From: Gammaproteobacteria bacterium
GTDB lineage: Bacteria; Pseudomonadota; Gammaproteobacteria; 21-64-14
Assembly: GCA_027013145.1 (NCBI GenBank)
Contig: JALUXX010000053.1
Span: 1-64,000 of the forward strand
Length of the DNA stretch: 64,000 nt
Direction: 5' to 3'
Shown: in pieces, positions 40,204 to 48,354 of the stretch
Layout of the letters: each line of letters starts with the position of its first letter
Numbering within the stretch: position 1 is the first letter of the stretch
Made by a program: the position numbers and the translations under genes
The notes under the pieces: generated by a model
Told to the model about the DNA's origin: nothing
What the model saw: only the letters and a program-made list of their open reading frames with translations
The model's database searches: none

Positions 40204-42918
40204 TCAGCCCGCGCCGCGCGGGGTCTCCCGCTGCGCGCCGGCCGCGGTCCCGGCGATCAGGGCCTTGAGTTCGGGCACGCAGGAGCCGCAGCCCGTACCC
40301 GCCCCGAGGGCGGCGCCGAGCGCCTCGGGCGTGCGCAGCCCGCGCCGGACCGCCGCCGTCAGAGCCTCCCGACCGACCTGAAAACAGGCACATACGCAAC
40401 GATCCGCGTCCCCCCCGGCGGACGGTCCCGCGGCCAGCAGCCGCAGGCGCTCGGCCCCGTCGAGTGCCGGGCGCTCGAACAGCCTGCCGAGCCACTCCCG
40501 CGGCGGGAGGTCGGGGCCGGGACCCACGAACACGCAGCCCTCGAGGCGGCCCTCACGCAGCCAGGCGGCGCGATAGCGCCCCCCGGCCGCATCCCGGTAT
40601 TCGATCCACTCCCCGCCGTCGACGCCCGCTGTGAGGCCCTCGCGCGCCCAGGCGGCCCAGTCCGGCGCCGGAACCCGCCCGCCGGCGAGTTCCAGCCGCC
40701 AGTGCCCGCGGCCGCGGACCCGCACCCGGTAATCCGCCCCCGGGAAGGCCGCAGCCGCGTCGGGGAGTGCGCGCACGAGCGCGAACCCGTACCAGGCGGC
40801 CGTGTACGGTTGGACCTCGACCGGGGTGTGCTTGAATTCCGGCTCGCCGGAGAGCGGATCGACGACCGGGTTGACCACGGCCCCGACGCGCGCGTTGCGG
40901 GCGAAGGCCTCGCTCCAGTGCATCGGCACGAATACGCTCCCCGCCGCCGCCCCCGCACCGACACGGGCGCGCGCGAGCATCGTCCCCCAGCGCGAGCGCA
41001 CGCGCACCAGCGCGCCGTCGCGGATGCCGCGCGGGGCCGCGTCGCGCGGGTGCAACTCCGCGAACGGCTCGGCGGTGTGCGCGCTCAGGCGCGCCGAAAG
41101 CCCGGTGCGGGTGAGCGTGTGCCAGTGGTCGCGCACGCGCCCGGTGTTGAGCACGAGCGGGAAGCGCCCCGGTTCCGGGGCGTGCACCGGGGCGCGCGGA
41201 GTGACCGGGATCAGCCGCGCGCGGCCCGATGGGGTATAGAAGCGACCGTCGCCGAGCAACCGCGTCGCCCCGCGCGGGTGTTGCGCGTTCACCGGCCACT
41301 GCACCGGCTCGAGCGCGTCGTAGCCACGGGCGTCGATCCCGGCGAGCGCACCGAGGTCGAACGCACGCCGCCCCTCGTTCTCGAAGGCGGACAGCCGCGC
41401 GTGCTCGCGGAAGATCTCGTCGGGCCTGCGATAGGGGAAGTGCGCGGCGTAGCCCATCCGGCGGGCCACCTCGGTGACGATCCACCAATCCGGGCGCGCC
41501 TCGCCGGGCGGGTCGCGGAACGGCCGCTGGCGCGAGATGCGGCGCTCCGAATTGGTCACCGTGCCGTCCTTCTCGCCCCACGCGGCTGCAGGGAGCCGGA
41601 CGTGCGCCAGGGCGCCGGTATCGGTATCGCGCACGCAGTCCGAGACCACTACCAGCTCGCAGCCGGCCAGGGCGCGGCGCACGCGCTCGGCGTCCGGCAG
41701 GCTCACCACCGGGTTGGTCGCCATGATCCAGACCGCGCGCACCCGCCCCGCGGCGATCGCCGCAAACAGGTCGACCGCCTTGTACCCGGGCCCGCGCGCC
41801 ATCGCCGGGGCGTCCCAGAACCGGGCGACCCGCTCGACGTCTTCCGCCCGCTCGAGCGACATGTGCGCGGCGAGTTGATTGGCGAGCCCGCCCACTTCGC
41901 GCCCGCCCATGGCATTGGGTTGTCCGGTGACCGAGAACGGACCCATCCCGGGGCGCCCGATGCGCCCGGTGGCGAGGTGGCAGTTGAGGATCGCGTTGAC
42001 CTTGTCGGTGCCGCTGCTCGACTGGTTGATGCCCTGCGAGTACACGGTCACCGTGCGCTCGGTGCGCGCGAACAGGTGGAAGAACCGCGCCACCGCCTCC
42101 TCCTCCAGGCCGCAGGCGCGCGCCACGGCCGGGATCGAGGGCGCCGAGGCCCGCGCCGCCTCCAGACTCGCCGCCCAGCCCTCGGCGTGCGCCTCGAGGA
42201 AGCCGTGATCCACCGCGCCGTGCGCGAAGAGATGGGCGAGCAGCCCGTTGAACAGGACCGCGTCGGTGCCCGGTCGCAGCGCCAGATGCAGAGCGGCGTC
42301 CTCGCAGCTCGCCGTGCGGCGCGGATCGATCACCACGAGCGTGCGCCCGCCGTCGCGGCCGCGCAGGCGCCGGTGCAGCACGGGGTGGCACCACGCCGCG
42401 TTGGAGCCCGCGAGGACCACCAGCTCCGCCTCCTCGAGATCCTCGTAACAGCCGGGGACGATATCGGCGCCGAAGGCGCGCTGGTGCGCGGCGACGCTCG
42501 AGGACATGCACAGGCGCGAGTTCGTGTCGATGTTCGCCGCGCCGAGGAATCCCTTCATCAGCTTGTTGGCGACGTAGTAGTCCTCGGTCAGGAGCTGTCC
42601 GGAGACATAGAAGGCGATCGCGTCGGGCCCGTGCGCCGCGCGCACCGCGTGCAGGCGCCGGGCGACATGATCCAGGGCCTCGTCCCAGGCGACGCGCCGA
42701 CCCTCGATCTCCGGATGGAGCAGGCGCGTGTCGTCGTCGAGCGTGTCCGCCAGGGCCGTGCCCTTGGAGCACAGCGCCCCGCGATTGGCGGGGTGATCCG
42801 GATCCCCGCGCACCGCCACCGAGCCGTCCGCGCCCCGCGTCACCCGCAGCCCGCAGCCGACCCCGCAGTACGGACAGGTGGTGCGTACCGGCTCCGGGCC
42901 CGGGACCGCCGCGCTCAT
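40204..42918 (-). CDS. nasA: Assimilatory nitrate reductase catalytic subunit
   Basis: A 904-residue molybdopterin enzyme that reduces nitrate to nitrite in the cytoplasm. The N-terminal [4Fe-4S] motif is C15-x2-C18-x3-C22 with C50 (TCPYCGVGCGL; GALCSKG). Bis-MGD binding regions include TVYSQGINQSSSGTDKVNAI and ATNPVVSLPDAERVRRAL. The C-terminus carries a BFD-type [2Fe-2S] domain (CVCACFQVGREAL; GTGCGSCVPELKALI), found in one subgroup of NasA. ATG 42918 overlaps the nirD stop as ATGA, so the two are coupled. No separate electron-transfer subunit follows. Confidence 0.96.
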   Translation of the reverse strand: MSAAVPGPEPVRTTCPYCGVGCGLRVTRGADGSVAVRGDPDHPANRGALCSKGTALADTLDDDTRLLHPEIEGRRVAWDEALDHVARRLHAVRAAHGPDAIAFYVSGQLLTEDYYVANKLMKGFLGAANIDTNSRLCMSSSVAAHQRAFGADIVPGCYEDLEEAELVVLAGSNAAWCHPVLHRRLRGRDGGRTLVVIDPRRTASCEDAALHLALRPGTDAVLFNGLLAHLFAHGAVDHGFLEAHAEGWAASLEAARASAPSIPAVARACGLEEEAVARFFHLFARTERTVTVYSQGINQSSSGTDKVNAILNCHLATGRIGRPGMGPFSVTGQPNAMGGREVGGLANQLAAHMSLERAEDVERVARFWDAPAMARGPGYKAVDLFAAIAAGRVRAVWIMATNPVVSLPDAERVRRALAGCELVVVSDCVRDTDTGALAHVRLPAAAWGEKDGTVTNSERRISRQRPFRDPPGEARPDWWIVTEVARRMGYAAHFPYRRPDEIFREHARLSAFENEGRRAFDLGALAGIDARGYDALEPVQWPVNAQHPRGATRLLGDGRFYTPSGRARLIPVTPRAPVHAPEPGRFPLVLNTGRVRDHWHTLTRTGLSARLSAHTAEPFAELHPRDAAPRGIRDGALVRVRSRWGTMLARARVGAGAAAGSVFVPMHWSEAFARNARVGAVVNPVVDPLSGEPEFKHTPVEVQPYTAAWYGFALVRALPDAAAAFPGADYRVRVRGRGHWRLELAGGRVPAPDWAAWAREGLTAGVDGGEWIEYRDAAGGRYRAAWLREGRLEGCVFVGPGPDLPPREWLGRLFERPALDGAERLRLLAAGPSAGGDADRCVCACFQVGREALTAAVRRGLRTPEALGAALGAGTGCGSCVPELKALIAGTAAGAQRETPRGAG

Positions 42919-43286
42919 GGTTCCGGCCGCCCCCGCAGGTCGAGATAGACGATCCCGTCCTCCACGCGCACCGGAAAGCGCGGCACCCGCCCCTCGTCCG
43001 GCGCGCACGCCGCCCCCGCCTCCAGGTCGATCACCCAGTTGTGCAGCGGGCAGGCGACGCGGCAGTCGAAGACGATGCCCTGCGAGAGCGGACCGCCCTT
43101 GTGCGGGCAGCGGTCCAGCAGCGCGAACACACGGTCGTCGGAGGTGCGGAACACGGCGATGTCGCCCCCGGGGCCTTGGACCACCCGGGCCCCGCGCACC
43201 GGGATCGCCGCGAGCGGCCCGATCCCCACCCACGCGGGGTCCGCCCCCACCGCCGCCGTCACCCGTTCCCGTACCGGTTCGTTCAT
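42915..43286 (-). CDS. nirD: Nitrite reductase small subunit, Rieske type
   Basis: A 123-residue NirD with a Rieske-like fold and the full [2Fe-2S] ligand set: C-x-H in DRCPHKGGPLSQGIV and C-x2-H in VACPLHNWVIDLEAG. It partners NirB in assimilatory NADH-nitrite reductase. It begins at ATG 43286, 10 bp after nirB, and its TGA overlaps the nasA start. Some NirD proteins lack these ligands; this one keeps them. Confidence 0.95.
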   Translation of the reverse strand: MNEPVRERVTAAVGADPAWVGIGPLAAIPVRGARVVQGPGGDIAVFRTSDDRVFALLDRCPHKGGPLSQGIVFDCRVACPLHNWVIDLEAGAACAPDEGRVPRFPVRVEDGIVYLDLRGRPEP

Positions 43287-43296
43287 ACCCCCGCCC

Positions 43297-45738
43297 TCAA
43301 CCGACTCGCGCCAGGGGCAGGAACTCGCCGGTGTGCGCCGGCGCCTGCGCCCGCTCCGCCCACGGGTCCGACTGCGCGCGGCGCTGCGAGTCGAGGAAGC
43401 GCGCGTACAGCGCCCGGCGCCCGTCGTCCTCCTCGACCAGGCGGCGGCGCACGTAGGCCAGGCCGACGCGCTCGATCCACGGGGCGGTGCGCTCGAGATA
43501 GCGCGCCTCCTCGCGATAAAGCTGCAGGAAAGCGCCTGTATATTCCAATACTTCTTCCATTGTCTTCACCCGACACAGCAACTCCGTCGCGCGCACCTTG
43601 ACCCCGCCGTTGCCGCCGACCTGAATCTCCCAACCCGAGTCCACCCCGATGACGCCGAGGTCCTTGATCGTGGCCTCGGCGCAGTTGCGCGGACAGCCGG
43701 AGACGCCCATCTTCACCTTGTGGGGCGTCCATGCCCCCCAGCAGAGCTTCTCCATCCGGATGCCCAACGTGGTCGAATCCTGGGTGCCGAAGCGGCACCA
43801 CTCCGAGCCGACGCAGGTCTTCACCGTGCGCACCGCCTTGCCGTAGGCGTGACCCGAGACCAGGCCCGCCTGGTTCAGCGCGTGCCACACGGCCGGGAGC
43901 CGCTCCTTGGGCACGCCGAGGAGGTCGATGCGCTGGCCGCCGGTCAGCTTCACCGCCGGCACCTCGAAGCGCTCGGCCACGTCGGCGATCGCGCGCAGTT
44001 CCGCGGGTGAGGTCACCCCGCCCCAGATACGCGGCACGACCGAGTAGGTCCCGTCGCGCTGGATGTTGGCGTGGGCGCGCTCGTTGATGAAGCGCGACTG
44101 GCCGTCGTCGCGGTACTCCCCGGGCCAGGCGCAGAGCAGATAGTAGTTCAGCGCCGGGCGACAGGCCTGGCAGCCGTCGGGGTTGCGCCATTCGAGGAAG
44201 CGCATCGTCTCGGGCAGCGTCTTGAGCCCGTTTTCGGCGATGGCGCGCCGGACCTCCTCGTGGGTGAACCCGGTGCAGCCGCACAGCGGTTTCACCTCCG
44301 GGGCCGAATAGTCCCCCCCGAGCGTCAGCGCCAGCAGTTGCTCCACGATCCCGGTGCAGGAGCCGCACGAGCTGGAGGCCTTGGTATGGGCCCGCACCTC
44401 TTCGAGGGTGAACAGCCCCTTGCTCGTGATCGCGCGGACGATCTCCCCCTTGCACACGCCGTTGCAGCCGCACACCTCGGCGGCGTCGTCCATCGCGGCG
44501 ACGGCATGGGCACCGCCGTGGCCCGCGTCGCCGACATGGGCCTGCCCGAAGAGCAGCCGCTCGCGGATCTCCCCGACGTCGGTCCCCTCGCGCATGAGCT
44601 GGAAGTACCAGCTCGCGTCGCTCGAATCCCCGTAGAGGACCGCCCCGCTCACCCGGTTCCCGCGCACCACCACCTTCTTGTAGATGCCGCCGGCCGGGTC
44701 CTGGTAGACGAGTTCGTCTCCACCCTCCGCATTCAGGTAATCGCCGGCGGAGAACAGCTCCACGCCGGTGACCTTGAGCCGCGTCGAGGTCACCGAGCCG
44801 GTATAGCGGGTGCACCCGACGAAGGCCAGGTGGTTGGCGCAGACCTTCGCCTGCTCGAACAGCGGAGCGACCAGGCCGTAGGTGGTCTTGCGGTGCTGCG
44901 CGCATTCCCCGACCGCGTAGATCCGCGGATCGAAGGTCTGCAGCGTATCGTCGACCACCACCCCGCGCTCGCAGTGCAGGCCGGCGTCGCGGGCGAGCGC
45001 GATATTGGGACGGATACCCACCGCCATCACCACCAGATCCGCCTCCAGCTCGCGCCCGTCGGCGAGCCGCACCGCGCGCACCCGCTCCGCGCCGAGCAGC
45101 GCCTCGGTCTGCGCCTCCAGCAGGATCCGCAGCCCGCGCGCCTCCAGCGACCGGCGCAGGAGCGCGGCCGCGGGGGCGTCGAGCTGGCGCTCCATCAGCG
45201 ACTGCGCCAGGTGCACCACGGTCACCTCCATCCCCCGCCGGCCGAGGCCGTTGGCCGCCTCGAGTCCGAGCAACCCCCCGCCGATGACCACCGCGCGCCG
45301 CCCGCCCGCCGCGGCCGCGAGCATCCGCTCGACGTCGGCGATGTCGCGGAAGGTCACCACCCCGTCCAGGTCGGCCCCGGGCAGCGGCAGGACCACGGGG
45401 AGCGAGCCCGTCGCCAGCAGCAGCCGGTCGTAGGGCGCCTCGGTGCCGTCGGCGGCGCGCACGCGCCGGCGCGCGCGGTCGATCGCGGTGACCTCGCGCC
45501 CGGCGTGCAGGGTGATCCCGCGCTCGGCGTACCAGTCGAGGTCGTTGAGCAGGATGTCCTGCAGGCCCTTGTCCCCGGCGAGCACGGGCGAGAGCAGAAT
45601 GCGGTTGTAGTTTCCGCACGGCTCGGCGCCGAACACCGTGATGCGATAGCGATCCGGCGCCAGCGCGAGCAATTCTTCGACGGTGCGCATCCCCGCCATT
45701 CCGTTGCCGATCACCACCAGTTTTTCGCGCTCGGACAT
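43297..45738 (-). CDS. nirB: NAD(P)H-nitrite reductase large subunit
   Basis: An 813-residue siroheme enzyme reducing nitrite to ammonium. In order: FAD domain (LVVIGNGMAGMRTVEELLAL), NAD(P) domain (RAVVIGGGLLGLEAANGLGR), two BFD-type [2Fe-2S] modules (VCGCNGVCKGEIVRAI; SSCGSCTGIVEQLL), and the siroheme-[4Fe-4S] half-domains with CVGSEWCRFGTQDS and GVSGCPRNCAEA. It sits between the NasS-like gene (40 bp upstream) and nirD (10 bp downstream). Siroheme would come from CysG downstream. Firm. Confidence 0.97.
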   Translation of the reverse strand: MSEREKLVVIGNGMAGMRTVEELLALAPDRYRITVFGAEPCGNYNRILLSPVLAGDKGLQDILLNDLDWYAERGITLHAGREVTAIDRARRRVRAADGTEAPYDRLLLATGSLPVVLPLPGADLDGVVTFRDIADVERMLAAAAGGRRAVVIGGGLLGLEAANGLGRRGMEVTVVHLAQSLMERQLDAPAAALLRRSLEARGLRILLEAQTEALLGAERVRAVRLADGRELEADLVVMAVGIRPNIALARDAGLHCERGVVVDDTLQTFDPRIYAVGECAQHRKTTYGLVAPLFEQAKVCANHLAFVGCTRYTGSVTSTRLKVTGVELFSAGDYLNAEGGDELVYQDPAGGIYKKVVVRGNRVSGAVLYGDSSDASWYFQLMREGTDVGEIRERLLFGQAHVGDAGHGGAHAVAAMDDAAEVCGCNGVCKGEIVRAITSKGLFTLEEVRAHTKASSSCGSCTGIVEQLLALTLGGDYSAPEVKPLCGCTGFTHEEVRRAIAENGLKTLPETMRFLEWRNPDGCQACRPALNYYLLCAWPGEYRDDGQSRFINERAHANIQRDGTYSVVPRIWGGVTSPAELRAIADVAERFEVPAVKLTGGQRIDLLGVPKERLPAVWHALNQAGLVSGHAYGKAVRTVKTCVGSEWCRFGTQDSTTLGIRMEKLCWGAWTPHKVKMGVSGCPRNCAEATIKDLGVIGVDSGWEIQVGGNGGVKVRATELLCRVKTMEEVLEYTGAFLQLYREEARYLERTAPWIERVGLAYVRRRLVEEDDGRRALYARFLDSQRRAQSDPWAERAQAPAHTGEFLPLARVG

Positions 45739-45778
45739 CTTTGAACCCTCCCGGCGCCGGACCGTACCGGCGCGTCGA

Positions 45779-47194
45779 TCAATCGTTGGCCCCGGCCAGG
45801 GCCGCGGCGCTCAGGCGCGCGTGATGGACCTCGAACTGCCCCAGGTACTCGAGCGGGCGCCGCGGATCGAAGACCCGCCCGTCGAAGAACCGGTCCGCAC
45901 CCATCGCGATCGGTGCGGTGGCCCCGTGCAGGGTCCAGCCCGCGGCGTGGACCCCTTCGGGCTTGACGTCCACGGTCGGATACGCGACACCCAGCGCCGC
46001 CGCCGCCTCGCGATAGAGATCGGCGCGGTAGACCTCGCGCGCGACCGCTTCGAGATTCACCGGACGGTCGAGTTGCCCCCAACGGATCATCTGCGAGAGG
46101 AACCACAGCGCATGGCTGGGCCACGGGTACGTGGCGGCGTAGCGGAAGAAGACGTTGAAGTCCGCCTGCGCGGCGACCGGCCCCTGCGGCCCGTAGCGAA
46201 ACGCCCCGGTCAGCGAAGGCGACACCGACTCCGGGGGCGCGTCGACATAGTGCGGGACGGCGATGAGCCGTGCCACCTCGAGGCGGTTCTCGGGCCGATC
46301 GAGCCAGGCGTTGGCCTCCAGCAGCGCCATGACCACGGCGCGGTGCGTCTCGGGATGGCGTTCGGCCCACGCCCGGGTCACCCCGAAGACCTTCTCCGGG
46401 TTGTTGTTCCACAGCTCGTAGCTGGTGATCAGGACCTGCCCGAGGCCGGCCTGCACGGCACGGGTGTTCCACGGCTCACCGACGCAATAGCCGTCGATGT
46501 GCCCCGCCTCCAGGTGGGCCACCATGCGCGGCGGCGGCACCACCGTCAGGCGCACGTCGCGGTCCGGATCGATCCCCGCCGAGGCCAGCCAGTAGCGGAG
46601 CTGATAGTTGTGCGTCGAGGTCGGGAAGACCTGGGCGAAGGTCAGGCGCGCGCGCCCGGCGCGACGATCGGCCTCGATGACCCGCCGCAGTGCGCGCGCC
46701 GAAACCGGCCGCTGCGCCATCGCCTCGGGATCGGCCGCGCACAGGCGCGCATGGAGCGCGTTGGACACGGTGATCGCGTTGCCGTTCAAGTCGAGCGTGC
46801 AGGCCGTGCACATCGGCGTATCGAGCGCGCCGATCCCGAGGCTTGCCGCCAGCGGCATGGGCGCGAGCATCTGCGCCCCGTCGAGCAGACCGACGGCGAC
46901 CTTGTCGCGGATGTTGGCCCACGACGGCTCCTGCGAGAGGGTCACCTCCAGGCCGTGGGCCCGGAAGAAGCCCTTCTCCCGCGCGACCACCAGCGGGGCG
47001 CAGTCGGTGAGCGGGACGATGCCGAGCACCAGCCGGGGCTTCTCGGGCCCGGCCCCCTCGCCGCGGTAGGCGGCGGCCCGCAGCCACGTCGCGGGCACCG
47101 CGGCGCAGCGGTCGGCACCGTTGCGCGGCACCGGGTCCGCAGGCCCCCCGTCCGCCCCGCCGTGTCCCGTGTCGCGTCCGTCCTCGTCCCGCAT
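45779..47194 (-). CDS. nasS: NrtA/CmpA-family nitrate-binding protein without signal peptide (NasS candidate)
   Basis: A 471-residue protein of the NrtA/CmpA/NasS family (PLTDCAPLVVAREKGFFRAH; LDLNGNAITVSNALH; GYCVGEPWNTRAVQAGLGQV). The N-terminus is hydrophilic with no Sec, Tat or lipoprotein signal, and no NrtB/NrtC transporter genes follow. It is therefore probably the cytoplasmic nitrate/nitrite sensor NasS that sequesters NasT, rather than a transporter component. Start ATG 47194 follows GGGGTGAG. Its leader carries ANTAR-type hairpins and a terminator, and nasT lies just upstream. A periplasmic protein with a misjudged start is the alternative. Confidence 0.82.
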   Translation of the reverse strand: MRDEDGRDTGHGGADGGPADPVPRNGADRCAAVPATWLRAAAYRGEGAGPEKPRLVLGIVPLTDCAPLVVAREKGFFRAHGLEVTLSQEPSWANIRDKVAVGLLDGAQMLAPMPLAASLGIGALDTPMCTACTLDLNGNAITVSNALHARLCAADPEAMAQRPVSARALRRVIEADRRAGRARLTFAQVFPTSTHNYQLRYWLASAGIDPDRDVRLTVVPPPRMVAHLEAGHIDGYCVGEPWNTRAVQAGLGQVLITSYELWNNNPEKVFGVTRAWAERHPETHRAVVMALLEANAWLDRPENRLEVARLIAVPHYVDAPPESVSPSLTGAFRYGPQGPVAAQADFNVFFRYAATYPWPSHALWFLSQMIRWGQLDRPVNLEAVAREVYRADLYREAAAALGVAYPTVDVKPEGVHAAGWTLHGATAPIAMGADRFFDGRVFDPRRPLEYLGQFEVHHARLSAAALAGAND

Positions 47195-47237
47195 CGCGCT
47201 CACCCCGCGTCGGCCCGCAGCCGTCCCGCAAATGAAT

Positions 47238-47281
47238 AAGGCGCCCGTTCCCCCCCGCCCGCGGGGGTTTCCGGACGCCTT
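47238..47281 (-). terminator. Leader terminator upstream of nasS, overlapping the second ANTAR hairpin
   Basis: On the minus strand AAGGCGTCCG (47281-47272) pairs with CGGGCGCCTT (47247-47238), all ten positions including one G-U. An inner GC-rich stem (CCCCC/GGGGG) fills the loop, and the RNA continues AUUCAUUU. Its 5' arm overlaps the loop and 3' stem of the hexaloop hairpin at 47286-47273, so the two structures exclude each other. Confidence 0.68.
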
Positions 47282-47314
47282 TGTCCCCGCGGCCGGACGC
47301 CCTTGCCCGGCCGC
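47273..47314 (-). promoter_or_regulatory. Tandem hexaloop hairpins: ANTAR (NasT) RNA target in the nasS-nirBD-nasA leader
   Basis: Hairpin 1 (47314-47289): GCGGCCGGGC and GUCCGGCCGC, ten pairs including one G-U, around hexaloop AAGGGC (47304-47299). Hairpin 2 (47286-47273): GGAC and GUCC around hexaloop AAAGGC (47282-47277). Both loops have A at position 1 and G at position 4, the published ANTAR consensus. Only two bases separate them, and hairpin 2 blocks the terminator. Confidence 0.72.
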
Positions 47315-47352
47315 CGCACGGGATCGGATGACGATCCCGTCGCGAAGATCCA

Positions 47353-47367
47353 GCAAATCGCGTGCCA
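47353..47367 (-). promoter_or_regulatory. Sigma-54 promoter of the nasS-nirB-nirD-nasA operon
   Basis: TGGCACG-CGAT-TTGC on the minus strand (47367-47353) is an exact match to the -24/-12 consensus TGGCACG-N4-TTGC. Transcription would start near 47341, just before the stem ACGGGATCG/CGATCCCGT and the ANTAR hairpins. Confidence 0.82.
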
Positions 47368-47420
47368 GCCGCACGCCTTCCTGCAAACAGGCAGTTACGC
47401 CAGGCCCGCGCCGCCGCCGG

Positions 47421-47435
47421 GCACCGCAACGGTGC
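47421..47435. promoter_or_regulatory. NtrC-like binding site upstream of the nasS promoter
   Basis: GCACC-GCAAC-GGTGC, a perfect match to the NtrC dyad GCACC-N5-GGTGC, about 54-68 bp upstream of the sigma-54 -24 element. The same dyad, within a longer GC-rich stem just after nasT, could also form a hairpin in nasT mRNA. Confidence 0.62.
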
Positions 47436-47477
47436 CCGGGCCCGCGGCGCGCACCAACCGGGGGCGCGGCGCGGGGA

Positions 47478-48050
47478 TCATCCGAGCAGGTCCGCGGCGG
47501 CGATGACGCTGCGCGCAACCTCGACGAGGCGCAGGTTGCGGTCCATGGCGACCTTGCGCAGGGCGTCGTAGGCCTGCTGCTCGCCCATGCCCCGCTGCGA
47601 CATCAGGATCCCCTTGGCGCGCTCGATCGTCTTGCGCTCCTCGAGCCGGCCGCGCGCCTCGTCGCGCTCGCGGCGCAGGGACTCGAACTCGCGAAAGCGC
47701 GCGACCGCCGCGTCCAGGATCGGCTGCACCCGCCCCGGATCGAGGCCGTCGACGACATAGGCGCTCACGCCGGCCCGGATCGCCTCGCGGATGCGGTCGC
47801 CGTCGCGCTCCCCCGTGAACATGACGATCGGACGCGGCCGGTCGCGGCTCACCGAGCGCATCGACTCGAGGACGTCGCGGTCCGGGGATTCGATGTCGAC
47901 GATGATGACGTCGGGGGTCAGGGCGGCGACGCACTCGAGGAGATCGTCGCCCGGGCGCGCGCGTCCGACGACGGTATGGCCGGCCGCCCGCAGGCTGCCT
48001 TCCAGTCCCGCGGCGCGCGGCGTCTCGGCCTCGACCAGCAGTACCCGCAT
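47478..48050 (-). CDS. nasT: ANTAR-domain antitermination regulator NasT
   Basis: A 190-residue regulator with a receiver-like N-terminal domain (MRVLLVEAETPRAAGLEGSL; PDVIIVDIESPDRD) and a C-terminal ANTAR RNA-binding domain at about residues 129-185 (ERKTIERAKGILMSQRGMGE, then QAYDALRKVAMDRN). NasT binds tandem A1-G4 hexaloop hairpins in nas leaders and prevents termination unless NasS holds it. D53 (VDIESPD) may be a phosphoacceptor, but NasT proteins work through NasS. Just downstream lie the ANTAR RNA motif and the NasS-like gene; a separate sigma-54 promoter lies upstream at 48204-48218. Confidence 0.92.
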   Translation of the reverse strand: MRVLLVEAETPRAAGLEGSLRAAGHTVVGRARPGDDLLECVAALTPDVIIVDIESPDRDVLESMRSVSRDRPRPIVMFTGERDGDRIREAIRAGVSAYVVDGLDPGRVQPILDAAVARFREFESLRRERDEARGRLEERKTIERAKGILMSQRGMGEQQAYDALRKVAMDRNLRLVEVARSVIAAADLLG

Positions 48051-48203
48051 AGGAATTCCGGGACCGCCGGGGATCCCGCCCTCGTTCGTCGCTTTGGGGG
48101 CGGGTGCCGCACAGTCGGCGCCGACGGCGCGTGCGCGCGTCGCGTCCGGACGGCGACACCTGCCGGTCCGCCGCCCGAGGCACCCTCCCCGGACAGGCCC
48201 TGA

Positions 48204-48218
48204 GCAAACCGCGTGCCA
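48204..48218 (-). promoter_or_regulatory. Sigma-54 promoter upstream of nasT
   Basis: TGGCACG-CGGT-TTGC on the minus strand (48218-48204), an exact consensus match, about 154 bp before the nasT start codon. The rest of the 304-bp mobA-nasT gap is GC-rich and has no gene. Confidence 0.8.
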
Positions 48219-48294
48219 GAGGACCCCCGGACCGGAAAACCCTGTGCACAAGCGGCCCACGGCGGTCGATCGGATCCGCCGCCGCGCGCCGTGC

Positions 48295-48309
48295 GCACCA
48301 AAGCCGTGC
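48295..48309. promoter_or_regulatory. NtrC-like binding site upstream of the nasT promoter
   Basis: On the minus strand GCACG-GCTTT-GGTGC, one mismatch from GCACC-N5-GGTGC, centred about 84 bp upstream of the sigma-54 -24 element. Confidence 0.5.
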
Positions 48310-48354
48310 GCTCACGCGCACCGGCGCATCCTTTCTGGGCGTGGCAGCCGCGGA

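Noticed and set aside
38764-42948. A 1394-codon open frame on the plus strand
   Set aside because: It is antisense to nasA and cysG, both of which have full catalytic motifs; its translation is Arg/Ala/Gly/His-rich with no recognisable domain, as expected from GC-rich antisense.
47414-47441. The GGGCACCG/CGGTGCCC dyad as a simple nasT terminator
   Set aside because: It may act as one, but it exactly matches the NtrC dyad and sits at a suitable distance from the sigma-54 promoter, so I list it as a binding site and mention the alternative.
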